Assembly (NCBI GenBank): GCA_903871935.1
Contig: CAIQIQ010000001.1
Coordinates: forward strand, 1 to 64,000
Direction: 5' to 3'
Source of the DNA: an uncultured Phycisphaerales bacterium
GTDB taxonomy: Bacteria; Planctomycetota; Phycisphaerae; Tepidisphaerales; Tepidisphaeraceae
DNA: 64,000 bases
Shown: in pieces, positions 25,727-33,952 of the stretch
Position numbering within the stretch: position 1 is the first letter of the stretch
How the letters are laid out: the number at the start of each line of letters is the position of its first letter
Notes under the pieces: model-generated
Database searches by the model: none
Seen by the model: the letters and a program-made list of their open reading frames with translations, nothing else
What the model was told of the DNA's origin: nothing
Translations under genes and position numbers: made by a program

Positions 25727-26304
25727 GGCGTTCCTTCGGGTTTGTCCGGCCACTGACGCTGGAGGTGAGCTCGAGCGTAGTGCAGCCGGCTCTTGACTGT
25801 TCCGCGGGCGATACCGAGCTGCTGTGCTACCTGTGCGATGTCCATGCCTTGCTCGATCATAAGCTGCAGGACTTCGCGCTGGGTGTCGGGCAGCGCATCG
25901 ATCAGGACACGCAGAAGGGCACGGTTCTCCGATTGTTCGCAGAGCAGATCCGGTCCGGCGGACGCGTTGTCGACAATCCCGCGAGAAGTACGGGTGCCAT
26001 CCTCGTCGGGGCTGCCATCCAGCGGCTGGGCCGGACGGCGACGGAGCGTGCGGAGATGGTTGAGCGCAAGGTTCGTCGCTGTACGGATCAGCCAGGCTCC
26101 AGCAGGGCCCGTGCCGGAATACTGTTCCGATCGCGTCCAGACGCGGAGGAAGGTGTCCTGCAGGACATCCTCGGCCGCGGCCTCATCGCGCAACATCCGC
26201 TGGAGGCGACTCTTGATCGCTGTGGCGTGACGGTTGAACAGCTCGTCGAACGCTGTCGCATCGCCCGCACTGATCGCCGAGATAAGCTGCTCGTCGGATC
26301 GCAT
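25723..26304 (-). CDS. ECF sigma factor, translationally coupled to the mini RNA polymerase
   Basis: The 193-residue sigma-70 family protein has region 2 (AFDELFNRHATAIKSR, AEDVLQDTFLRVW and the helix AWLIRTATNLALNHLR) and region 4 (LPDTQREVLQLMIEQG, LGIARGTVKSRLHYAR). Length is typical of ECF factors. The end of the gene is CCATGA: the ATG of the polymerase gene overlaps the TGA, and the ribosome-binding site of the polymerase lies inside the last codons of this gene. Stoichiometric co-production is likely. The ATG at 26304 lacks a clear Shine-Dalgarno; an in-frame GTG at 26352 is an alternative start. It may direct the mini polymerase, or host polymerase may use it to transcribe the operon; the sequence does not decide. 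Confidence 0.92.
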   Translation of the reverse strand: MRSDEQLISAISAGDATAFDELFNRHATAIKSRLQRMLRDEAAAEDVLQDTFLRVWTRSEQYSGTGPAGAWLIRTATNLALNHLRTLRRRPAQPLDGSPDEDGTRTSRGIVDNASAGPDLLCEQSENRALLRVLIDALPDTQREVLQLMIEQGMDIAQVAQQLGIARGTVKSRLHYARAHLQRQWPDKPEGTP

Positions 26305-26391
26305 CTGCTGCGTACTACCGTGGATGACACCGCCGGAGCGGTGGCGGTTCACGGATTGTCGCGCAAGAGCAGGAAGAGGTCCATCGTGGCA

Positions 26392-26410
26392 ATCCTGTTG
26401 GGCACAGGAT
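26392..26410. promoter_or_regulatory. Inverted repeat between the sigma and TPR-alphaCTD genes
   Basis: ATCCTGT (26392-26398) and ACAGGAT (26404-26410) form a perfect 7-bp inverted repeat with a 5-base spacer. It lies about 90 bases upstream of the sigma start and about 40 bases before the -35 of the divergent gene. An operator role is inferred. Confidence 0.4.
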
Positions 26411-26448
26411 TTATGCTGCGCACGACGGCGATCGCCTTGCGGCCGTGG

Positions 26449-26478
26449 TTGACAGGTGCAGCAATGCCAAGTAGTAAT
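26449..26478 (+). promoter_or_regulatory. Promoter of the TPR-alphaCTD gene
   Basis: A perfect TTGACA (26449-26454) is followed after 18 bases by AGTAAT (26473-26478), four of six matches to a housekeeping -10. This gives a leader of about 100 bases before the ATG at 26588. Confidence 0.5.
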
Positions 26479-26587
26479 AACAAATTGCGTCCGTGCGGAT
26501 GGCTTGGTTTCCCGTGGCTACTGCCGGATCGAAGTCGAGGCGGGATGATTACCGGATTGTCCCTGGTTGGAGACGGAAGACACGACC

Positions 26588-27493
26588 ATGAGTGAAATGA
26601 CAGCAGTTGCAGTAAACGAGAAGGCGGCGGAAGAGCAATATCGCAAGGGCATTGATGCCGAGAAGCACGGCCAGGATGAGCAGGCTATTGAAGCCTATGA
26701 GATGGCCCTGGAAGCGAATCCCGACCATGAACAGGCAGTATTCCGTCTGGCGCTGCTTTATGACCGCCGCGCCGAGGATGCCAAGGCGATCGAGTTGTAT
26801 GAGCGGCTTTGCTCCAGCCAGCCGGTGCATGTCAATGCATTGATGAATCTGGCGATTCTGTATGAGGATAACAACCACTACGATGAGGCGTTCCGCTGCC
26901 TCGCGGCCGTGCTGGATACCTATCCCAACCATCAGCGCGCACGTCTTTACATGAAGGATGTTGAGTCGGCCCGCGGAATGTTCTATGACGAAGATGGGAT
27001 GATGGGCGGCTCGCGCGGCATTGTGCTGGAGATACCCATCACGGACTTTGAGCTCTCGGTTCGCAGCCGCAACTGCCTGAAGAAGATGAACATGCGCACG
27101 TTGGGCGATTTGCTGAAGACGACCGAGCAGGAACTGCTCTCGTATAAGAACTTCGGTGAGACCAGCCTGAGCGAGATCAAGGCGCTGTTGGCTCAGAAGG
27201 GCTTGCGACTTGGGCAATCGCTGGAACCTGGTGAGGTCCCGGTGAGCCGGCGAATGCCAGTTGAACTGCCGGAAAACGTTGCGCCGGAGATTCTAAGCAA
27301 ACTCGTGGTTGACATGGAACTGTCCGTGCGCAGCCGCAAGGCGCTGCAGCGGCTGAATATCGGCACTGTGGGGGAACTGGCTCAGCGCACGGAGCAGGAA
27401 CTGCTTGCGTGCAAGAACTTCGGGCAGACAAGCTTGAACGAGATCAAGCACCAGCTCACGCAGTATGGGTTGTCGCTGCGGAAACTGGACTAG
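26588..27493 (+). CDS. TPR protein with two RNA polymerase alpha C-terminal domains
   Basis: The 301-residue protein starts with about three tetratricopeptide units (about 11-118), including AIEAYEMALEANPDHEQA. Two alpha C-terminal domains (alphaCTD) follow, at about 150-209 and 239-299. Domain 1 reads LSVRSRNCLKK and NFGETSLSEIK; domain 2 reads LSVRSRKALQR and NFGQTSLNEIK. In Escherichia coli alphaCTD, Arg265, Asn268, Cys269, Gly296, Lys298 and Ser299 bind the DNA minor groove (UP element). Domain 1 keeps all but Lys298; domain 2 also lacks the Asn and Cys equivalents. No alpha N-terminal dimerisation domain is present. It is divergent from the sigma-mini-RNAP operon with 283 bases between. 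A role as a DNA-binding or adaptor partner is plausible but not proven. Confidence 0.9.
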   Translation: MSEMTAVAVNEKAAEEQYRKGIDAEKHGQDEQAIEAYEMALEANPDHEQAVFRLALLYDRRAEDAKAIELYERLCSSQPVHVNALMNLAILYEDNNHYDEAFRCLAAVLDTYPNHQRARLYMKDVESARGMFYDEDGMMGGSRGIVLEIPITDFELSVRSRNCLKKMNMRTLGDLLKTTEQELLSYKNFGETSLSEIKALLAQKGLRLGQSLEPGEVPVSRRMPVELPENVAPEILSKLVVDMELSVRSRKALQRLNIGTVGELAQRTEQELLACKNFGQTSLNEIKHQLTQYGLSLRKLD

Positions 27494-27528
27494 TTGGGGC
27501 TTGGCTGCGACCGCATGGAAAGGAAGCC

Positions 27529-28779
27529 ATGGGTGAGCTGCGGGCTGCTATTGCTCTGCTGGTGATGGGGCTGATGCTCCTGTGCGGTGGTTGCGCGCCG
27601 CAGGGAGGCGGGGCGGTTCTTCCCAAGGGTATTCCCGTGGTTCGCGTGCGCATCCTGCAGGCGTGCAGCGAGGCGCGCATCGTCGCGACAAGTCCGTTGT
27701 GGGCCAAGAGTCAAGCCGACCTCACGCCGCAACCCGTGAGCTTTCCGGCCGCCCCGGGATCCATACTCAAGCTGGTCAATGGCGGTTGGATCGCCGGTGG
27801 CGTGCCGCTGGGATCTGGCGAACTGACGCTGACACCCGGCCGGGCCGGCACGGTATCGGTTGAAGGGCGTTGCTGCCGTGGGCGCTATCGTCTTGTACCA
27901 GTGGGACAAGGCCTCTTCGATGTCGTGAACGACGTCGACGTGGACAGCTATCTCAAAGGTGTGCTGCCGGTTGAACTGTATTCAACCTGGGAGGAAGAGG
28001 CCTACAAGGCCCTGGCGATTGCGGGGCGGACGTATGCGATCTTCGAGTCGAAGGTGACGGGAGTGCGCCGGGCTTATGACTTGAACAGCGATGAACGTAG
28101 CCAGATGTATAAGGGGATTGCTTCCGAGACGAGCAAGAGCATTCGGGCGGTGGAGGCGACGGCGGGAGTGGTGGTGGCGTACGGGCCGCCGGGGCAGGAG
28201 AGGATCTTCCGGGCGTATTACTCAAGCTGTTGCGGCGGGAAGACACAGTCATCCCATGATGCGTTTGGCGATGACTACTTGCCGCCGCTTGGGGAGTTTG
28301 ACCGGGGAGCCACGTGCAGCATTTCCAATAAGTTCAACTGGGGCCCGGTCGTAATCAGCAAGGCGGAATTGTCGAAGCGGTTTGCAGCGTGGGCCAAGCG
28401 CAAGAGCGAGCAGGAAGGCCAACCGCGGCCGGAACTGAGGATGCAGGGCGTCGCCCGGATCGAACAGGCCTATGTGAACAAGCTTGGCCGGCCGGTGCTG
28501 TTCTACGTGACGGACAATGCGAACCTGCGGTTCATGATGCGGGCGGAGGATGTACGGTTGGCGATCGCAAGCGAAGCCAACGGCGGGCCGACGGTTTACA
28601 GCGGTTACTTCAACACGATCAACGAGGCCGAGCGCATTCGGTTCATCGATGGGCATGGATATGGCCATGGCGTGGGGATGTGCCAGTGGTGTGCGCAGCG
28701 GCAGGCGCTATTGGGCTGGCGGCACGAAGATATCGTGATTGCGAACTTTCCTGGGACGAAGCTGATCAGGGCGTATTGA
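27529..28779 (+). CDS. SpoIID/LytB-domain lipoprotein
   Basis: The 416-residue protein has a signal ending in a lipobox (LLCGGC). The SpoIID/LytB region begins at NDVDVDSYLKGVLPVEL, followed by ALAIAGRTYAIFESK, the SSCCGGKTQ block and the C-terminal HGYGHGVGMCQWCAQ motif, which is usually GHGVGMSQWGA. SpoIID domains are lytic transglycosylases or amidase enhancers that act on peptidoglycan. Here Cys occupies two positions normally held by Ser and Gly. The ATG at 27529 has AAGGA five bases upstream. Its 3' end overlaps that of cstA by 14 bases, so the genes converge. Confidence 0.85.
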   Translation: MGELRAAIALLVMGLMLLCGGCAPQGGGAVLPKGIPVVRVRILQACSEARIVATSPLWAKSQADLTPQPVSFPAAPGSILKLVNGGWIAGGVPLGSGELTLTPGRAGTVSVEGRCCRGRYRLVPVGQGLFDVVNDVDVDSYLKGVLPVELYSTWEEEAYKALAIAGRTYAIFESKVTGVRRAYDLNSDERSQMYKGIASETSKSIRAVEATAGVVVAYGPPGQERIFRAYYSSCCGGKTQSSHDAFGDDYLPPLGEFDRGATCSISNKFNWGPVVISKAELSKRFAAWAKRKSEQEGQPRPELRMQGVARIEQAYVNKLGRPVLFYVTDNANLRFMMRAEDVRLAIASEANGGPTVYSGYFNTINEAERIRFIDGHGYGHGVGMCQWCAQRQALLGWRHEDIVIANFPGTKLIRAY

Positions 28780-30961
28780 CTGGCACTGGGTTGCGTTTGT
28801 CCAGCAGGATTTTAGCCGCAGAGCCCCAGAGCACGATCAGCGTGCAGATCAGCATCAGGGCAATCAGTGACATCTGGACAGCGCTGTTTGCGATGGTGGT
28901 CCAGTTGCGAAGGGCAGCTTCCAGACTGAGCTGAGTTGAGACGCCGCGCCACTGGCTGATCAGCATCTGGATTGCGGCGGTTGAGGTGGTCGTCAGCACC
29001 ACCGCGAGCGGCGCTACGGTCACCCACAGGTATTTGGCCCGCCCTTCGCTGAAGAGCCAGACAGAGATCACGGCCAGGGCGATCACTGCCAGCATCTGAT
29101 TGGCGATGCCGAACATGGGCCAGATGGCGGCCATCGAGTTGGAACTGATGAAATATCCCCAGCCGGCGACCATCATGGCAGTAGAGAGAATGGCGGAGGG
29201 CCACCAATCGGTCTGACCCAATTTGGGGACGACTCGGCCCATCAACTCCTGCAGGACGAAGCGACCGACGCGGGTGCCGGTGTCGATGGTGGTCAAGATG
29301 AACAGCGCCTCGAACATGATGGCGAAGTGGTACCAGTATTTCCACATCGCATTCAGAGCTGCCTGGGAGTTGGTGGCAACGCGGGAGATGGCTTTGTCGA
29401 AGATCTCGGCCATGCCGACGGCGAGGGTGACGGCACCGCCGGTCCGGCCGCGGAGCGATTCCTGGGTGAGCTGCTCGTAGCGCGGCAGGTTGTCCTGCTG
29501 CACATTCAGGTGCTCGATGCCACCTCCGCCGCCGACTTGGAGGATACGTTCCTGGAATACCGGCACCTTTGCCAGGTCGGTGTTCATGGCGTAGTAATCC
29601 TGCACCGGCAGGGCGGCGGCGGCGATCATGGCGGTTACGCCTACCAGGGCCTCGATCAACATTGCGCCGTAGCCGATTGTCCGAGCATCCGACTCCCGCT
29701 TGATCATTTTGGGCGTGGTGCCGGACGAGACCAGCGAATGGAAGCCCGAGATGGCACCGCACATGATGGTGATGAAGAGGAAGGGGAAGATCTGGCCTGG
29801 GACGGTGGGCCCGCCGTTGAGGAATACGTGGTTGACGGCGGGGGCGTGCAGGGCGGGATTGGCGACTATGACGCCGCCAACGAGGGCGGCAATGGTCCCG
29901 ATCTTGAGGAAGCTGGAGAGGTAGTCGCGCGGGCAGAGCAGCACCCACACCGGCAGCACCGATGCGATAAAGCCATAGGCCATCATGCACCAGATGACGG
30001 CAGAATCTCTGAGGTTGAAGAACTGACTGAACGGCTGCTGGGAGACCCATCCGCCGGCGAAGGTCGCGCCAAGTGTGAGAACGGCGCCGATCAGGGAAGC
30101 TTCGACGACATGGCCTTTGCGGATGCGGTACATGTAGAGGCCGACGAAGAGGGCGATGGGGATGGTGCAGGCAATCGTGAAGGCGCCCCAGGGCGAGCCG
30201 GGGACAACGCGGACGGCTGAGGACGGCAACTGGGCGATCCCATTCACAACCGGCATGAGGTTGGAAAACGTCCCATAGTCGCGTGATGGTTCGCGCGTGC
30301 AGAGTTGAAATGACTCCTGGATCAGCATCTCGCCTTGTGGCCAGCGAAGTGTGCTCCCCGCGGGGACCTGGTAGATCAGTTCGTGCGGTGCGCCAACGCG
30401 AGCTCGCTCGCTGTGTTCAGTGATGGACATCCATGTGGGGCGGTCTTTGGGCAATATCAGCACGCTTCCGGCCGGGTACTTGACCTCTTCCCCGCCCAGT
30501 GCCTTTACCACCACCTTGCCCAAGCCCGCGAGGGCGATGATGAGGATGAAGACGATGGCGAGCATGGAGGCGGTGCCGGTGACTTTGCCGATGCGGGCGT
30601 AGGCAATCTGGGCGATGGACTTGCCATCGTGGCGGATGCTCGCGGCCAGGGCGAGGAAATCCTGGACAGCGCCGGCGAGGCAGACGCCGATCACGATCCA
30701 CAGCAGGCCGGGCATGTAGCCGAACTGGGCGGCCAGCACCGGGCCGATCAGTGGGCCTGCGCCGGAGATGGCCGCGAAGTGGTGGCCGAAGAGCACCCAC
30801 TTGCTGGTCGGGTGGTAGTTGTGCCCATCGTTCAGACGGTACGCGGGCGTCTGGCGTGTGTCGTCTAGCACGGCGACTTTGGCGGCCAGGAACGCGCTGT
30901 AGTAGCGGTAGGCCAGCGCCAAGACGCACAAAACGACGATCATGACAGGCATTGCCGACAA
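28766..30961 (-). CDS. cstA: Carbon starvation protein CstA (peptide/pyruvate transporter)
   Basis: The 731-residue membrane protein has the CstA signature near the N-terminus (YHPTSKWVLFGHHFAAISGAG), then PLIGPVLAAQFGY and about 16 hydrophobic helices; a later FHSLVSSGTTPKMI is also typical. Known members import peptides or pyruvate under carbon limitation. There is an insertion of about 100 residues after the fourth or fifth helix (around IPITEHSER), with strand-rich content. The start is probably TTG at 30961 because AGAGG lies seven bases upstream; an ATG three codons later lacks a nearby ribosome-binding site. Confidence 0.92.
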   Translation of the reverse strand: MSAMPVMIVVLCVLALAYRYYSAFLAAKVAVLDDTRQTPAYRLNDGHNYHPTSKWVLFGHHFAAISGAGPLIGPVLAAQFGYMPGLLWIVIGVCLAGAVQDFLALAASIRHDGKSIAQIAYARIGKVTGTASMLAIVFILIIALAGLGKVVVKALGGEEVKYPAGSVLILPKDRPTWMSITEHSERARVGAPHELIYQVPAGSTLRWPQGEMLIQESFQLCTREPSRDYGTFSNLMPVVNGIAQLPSSAVRVVPGSPWGAFTIACTIPIALFVGLYMYRIRKGHVVEASLIGAVLTLGATFAGGWVSQQPFSQFFNLRDSAVIWCMMAYGFIASVLPVWVLLCPRDYLSSFLKIGTIAALVGGVIVANPALHAPAVNHVFLNGGPTVPGQIFPFLFITIMCGAISGFHSLVSSGTTPKMIKRESDARTIGYGAMLIEALVGVTAMIAAAALPVQDYYAMNTDLAKVPVFQERILQVGGGGGIEHLNVQQDNLPRYEQLTQESLRGRTGGAVTLAVGMAEIFDKAISRVATNSQAALNAMWKYWYHFAIMFEALFILTTIDTGTRVGRFVLQELMGRVVPKLGQTDWWPSAILSTAMMVAGWGYFISSNSMAAIWPMFGIANQMLAVIALAVISVWLFSEGRAKYLWVTVAPLAVVLTTTSTAAIQMLISQWRGVSTQLSLEAALRNWTTIANSAVQMSLIALMLICTLIVLWGSAAKILLDKRNPVPVNTP

Positions 30962-31000
30962 GGTTGTACCTCTGGTTCTGAATCAGTTTCCGGGCCGATG

Positions 31001-31918
31001 TCACGGCAGTGTGTTGCCCGCAGCGCAATAGAGCTCGTACCACTGCGGACGAGTCAGCGCTACATCGCAGGCCTTGGCGACCTGGCGGACGCGGTCTGGA
31101 TGGGTGGTACCGACGATCGGCTGAATCCTGGCCGGGTGGCGAAGGATCCACGCGATGGCGATTGTCGTGTTGGTGACGCCATAGGCTTTGGCCATGGCGT
31201 CGATGGCGCGGTTCAGGTCGGGGAATTTTGGGTTATCCAGGAAGACGCCCTCGAAGAAGCCGAACTGGAAGGGCGACCAGGCCTGGATGGTGATCTTTTT
31301 GAGCCGGCAGTAGTCCAGGATGCTGCCATCGCGATCGATCGAGCGCGGGATCTGCATGTTCACGTTCAGGCCGTGGTCGATCATGCCGGTATTGGTCATG
31401 CTGAACTGCAACTGGTTGGCTTGCAGCTTCTGCTGCAAGCTTGCCTGCAGCAGTTCGATCTGGGCGGGGTTGTGGTTGCTCACGCCGAAGTGCCGCACCT
31501 TGCCGGATCGATTCAGGGCGCTGAACGCGTCGGCCACCTCTTCAGGCTCAATCAGCGTATCCGGCCGATGCAGCAGCAGGATGTCGAGGTAATCCGTCTG
31601 CAGCCGCTTGAGGATGCCATCTGCGGAGGTCAGGATGTGCTCCTTCGAGAAATCGAAAGAGCCTTTGCGGATGCCGCACTTGCTCTGCAGGATGAGTTGC
31701 TCGCGCTTGAGACCCAGGCGGGCAACCGAGCGGGCAAAGACTTCTTCGGACTTTCCGCCGCCGTAGATATCGGCGTGATCATAGAAGTTAATCCCCGCCT
31801 CCCAGGCGGTGCGGATCAGGGTATCGGCGGCCTGGTCGCTCATTTTGCTGATGCGCATGCAGCCAAGAGAGACTTCCGACGCCTGCAGGTTCGAGGTTCC
31901 GATGTTCATCATCTTCAT
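31001..31918 (-). CDS. Aldo/keto reductase
   Basis: The 305-residue protein has the TIM-barrel aldo/keto reductase layout with all expected active-site residues: Asp and Tyr in NFYDHADIYGGG, Lys in LQSKCGI, His in LLHRPD. NAD(P)-binding is suggested by GVSNH and by PIVGTT near the C-terminus. It resembles the YdhF branch. The substrate is unknown. The ATG at 31918 has GGAG six bases upstream. It lies 39 bases upstream of cstA on the same strand, so an operon is possible. Confidence 0.88.
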   Translation of the reverse strand: MKMMNIGTSNLQASEVSLGCMRISKMSDQAADTLIRTAWEAGINFYDHADIYGGGKSEEVFARSVARLGLKREQLILQSKCGIRKGSFDFSKEHILTSADGILKRLQTDYLDILLLHRPDTLIEPEEVADAFSALNRSGKVRHFGVSNHNPAQIELLQASLQQKLQANQLQFSMTNTGMIDHGLNVNMQIPRSIDRDGSILDYCRLKKITIQAWSPFQFGFFEGVFLDNPKFPDLNRAIDAMAKAYGVTNTTIAIAWILRHPARIQPIVGTTHPDRVRQVAKACDVALTRPQWYELYCAAGNTLP

Positions 31919-32411
31919 AGCAGACTCCTTCAAGGCGCAGTGTATCGCGCGGTGTAACGGCGACAACAGCCGGGCGGGGGGCCGGAGAGGAAGGAAGATT
32001 GCAGGGGGCGCGCGAATATCTTTAGGCCTTGTAAGGGGTCGTGGGGCAAGGGGCGAGAGTGGTTGTGGATAAGTAGCAGGTGCGCAGGTTCTCGGTGAGG
32101 GTACCCCCTATACGCTAACCCCCATGGAGCCAAGGAGTTAGGCAGAGATTGAGGGAGGAGGTGCGCAGGTTCGGGGCGATTGTGGATAAGTCCGGGGAAA
32201 AGCGGAAAGCGAAAAGCGAAAAGCGGAAACGAAGAGTTCGGAAGTCAGAAGTCAGAAGGGCGTTCCGTTTTGTTCCACTTTGGTTCAACCTCGGAGGCGG
32301 CTCGGAAATAAAGTGGGCAAATTCGGGACATTCTGGGACATTGGCCTGGGAATCGCGCTGGCAAACCTGATGCCAGGGCACGACTCACCGACAGCAGTCG
32401 GTGGGCTTTGA
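31919..32411. other. Intergenic region with duplicated DnaA-box elements and purine repeats
   Basis: No gene is supported here. TGTGGATAA, the reverse complement of the perfect DnaA box TTATCCACA, occurs at 32064-32072 and again at 32181-32189. A GGTGCGCAGGTTC block lies close to each copy. Around 32195-32235 short purine direct repeats (AAAAGCGGAAAGCG) follow. The right part grades into the decayed nuclease fragment. Confidence 0.5.
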
Positions 32412-32993
32412 GTGGTGCGGGTATTCGGGTGCCAAAGAGCCGCCGCCGGAATGGTCGCCACGGCGACTAAACTGCATGCCAAATGGCAAATGCAAAATGG
32501 CGGAGGAAGACCAGCGAAAAGCAGGTCCTCTTATATCGACCTGCTGTTCTACCACCTGCACCTGCGGGCGTTTGTGGTCATTGAACTCAAGGCTCGCAAG
32601 TTTGTGCCCGAGTACGCGGGGAAACTGAACTTCTATCTCTCGGCCGTGGATGACCTGATGCGCAAACCTGGGGGTGCCCCCAGCATTGGGCTGATCCTGT
32701 GCAAGACACGGAACAAGGTGATCGCCGAGTACGCCTTGCGGCACATCAGCCGGCTGGTGGGCGTGGCGCAGTACATCACCAGGTTGACGGAGGAACTTCC
32801 CAAGGAACTGGTGGGGCAACTGCCGACGGTGCAGGAGATTGAGGCGGAACTGTCATCGAAGAGGTGGCAGCGGCGTCCGGCCGCTGAGACAAAGAAGAAG
32901 AGCCGAGACGGCTCTGCCATCATCCTTCCGAGGCGAGTTGGTGCCCACGGATCAGGCGGAACTTCAAGCCGCGGTGTACGCGGCATGGAATGA
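32412..32993 (+). pseudogene. YhcG/DUF1016-type PD-(D/E)xK nuclease, C-terminal fragment
   Basis: The 193-residue open stretch matches only the C-terminal nuclease domain of YhcG-family (DUF1016) proteins. YIDLLFYHLHLRAF gives Asp43 and IELKARKF gives Glu58-x-Lys60 of the active site; NFYLSAVDDL, IGLILCKTRNK and VAEYALR-type blocks follow, ending near residue 150 with LPTVQEIEAEL. The N-terminal half of the family (about 150 residues) is absent, and the first 40 residues are unrelated. It is therefore a remnant. Intact members are common in mobile and defence-associated DNA. Confidence 0.7.
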
Positions 32994-33183
32994 CATGCTT
33001 ATTGACGGCCGGCCGGTAGCGGATGACACGCTGATTGCGGAAGTCTATGGCTGGCATGAGCGGAAGAAGCGGTTTGCACGCGAGCGCATCTTGAAATGCG
33101 TGCGGTGGATGAAAGAGAATGGATGGGTGCCGCGCGGGACGGGGCAGCGGACGGTGACGCGGAATAGCCGCAATCTCCCTTGA
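32941..33183 (+). CDS. Small hypothetical protein with winged-helix-like features
   Basis: The 80-residue reading starts at GTG with GAGG about nine bases upstream. It contains AVYAAWNDMLIDG, a helical DDTLIAEVYGW and KRFARERILKCVRWMKENGW, a pattern suggestive of a small DNA-binding or adaptor fold, then a basic tail. It overlaps the last 53 bases of the decayed YhcG fragment in another frame. I see no named family. A longer in-frame reading back to 32839 is unlikely because it lies in the decayed nuclease. Confidence 0.45.
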   Translation: MPTDQAELQAAVYAAWNDMLIDGRPVADDTLIAEVYGWHERKKRFARERILKCVRWMKENGWVPRGTGQRTVTRNSRNLP

Positions 33184-33232
33184 CACAATGATTTGCGCAC
33201 GTCTAGGCTAGCTGCGGGTAAGAGAGGTCTGT

Positions 33233-33646
33233 ATGTCTATTCAGGTCGAGTTGCACCAGATCATCATCCGCGAGATGGAGCACGAGCAGTTTATCGTGCT
33301 CAAAGAGGTGGACGGTGAGCGCCGGCTGCCTATTCTGATCGGCAGTGCGGAGGCCTTTGCTATCGACCGCCGGCTTAAGGGGATTCCCGCTGCCCGGCCG
33401 CTTACGCATGACCTGCTGGCCAATGTCATCGAGGCGATGGGCGGCGTTTTGGAGAAGATCGAGATTACGCGGTTGGAATACATCGCGGCGGCCGACAACA
33501 CCACGTTTTTTGCCAACCTCTCTATCAGGCACGATGGGAAAGTGCTGACGATCGACTGTCGGCCGAGCGATGCCATCGCACTCGGGGCGGCGGGCAGTGT
33601 TCCCATCTATGTGGCCGAGAAGGTTATGGAACAGGCTGCCGGGTAG
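33233..33646 (+). CDS. Bifunctional nuclease family protein (DUF151/BFN)
   Basis: The 137-residue protein has the hallmarks of the DUF151/BFN family: LPILIGSAEAFAIDRRL, RPLTHDLLANVIEAMGG and the C-terminal IDCRPSDAIALGA. Family members have been reported to have nuclease activity on DNA and RNA, but in bacteria the role is not defined. Length is typical (about 135-150 residues). AGAGG lies five bases before the ATG. It stands alone between the remnant region and the glnB operon. Confidence 0.85.
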   Translation: MSIQVELHQIIIREMEHEQFIVLKEVDGERRLPILIGSAEAFAIDRRLKGIPAARPLTHDLLANVIEAMGGVLEKIEITRLEYIAAADNTTFFANLSIRHDGKVLTIDCRPSDAIALGAAGSVPIYVAEKVMEQAAG

Positions 33647-33952
33647 TATTCCCATTGGGGGCTTGGGGCGCCACTACGAACGGCCGCCTAGAAACTGTGC
33701 AGCATTCACGCATTCACAACGTATCGCCTGTGTTGCGCGCACGGTCTGCCTGAGCGTCTGGCGGATCGGCAGAGCGTGACTTTGCGCATCTTCTGGATGC
33801 AACGCCTGTATCTGCAGCAGGTTACGCACACTATGGGGCTCGCCGCCGGCTCTGTGGCACGCTTGTTGTTCTTTGGATTCCCGGCCATCAGCACGCGCAG
33901 CGCACGTTGCGGGCGTGGGCAGGAACCGACAGAAGCGAGAGGAGCTTGGAGC
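33647..33952. other. Upstream region of glnB
   Basis: These 306 bases hold no gene that I can support. The notable element is the sigma-54-like site at 33855-33870; the GAGAGGAG ribosome-binding site of glnB lies just before 33953. Confidence 0.5.
33855..33870 (+). promoter_or_regulatory. Possible sigma-54 promoter of glnB-amt
   Basis: TGGCAC-GCTTG-TTGTT (33855-33870) matches the -24 element exactly and the spacing of sigma-54 promoters, but the -12 element has TTGT in place of TTGC. It lies 82 bases before the glnB ATG, and glnB-amt operons are classic sigma-54 targets under nitrogen limitation. The imperfect -12 keeps confidence low. Confidence 0.4.

Noticed and set aside
24266-25756. A 496-codon open frame on the plus strand
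   Set aside because: It lies antisense to the mini RNA polymerase, has biased, low-complexity composition and no domain pattern, and the minus strand carries conserved motifs in order.
29327-30220. A 297-codon open frame on the plus strand
   Set aside because: It is antisense to cstA, which has clear family motifs; the shadow has no ribosome-binding site.
32060-32195. Chromosomal origin of replication
   Set aside because: Two perfect DnaA boxes are not enough: there is no dnaA, dnaN or AT-rich unwinding region next to them. I report the boxes as an observation only.
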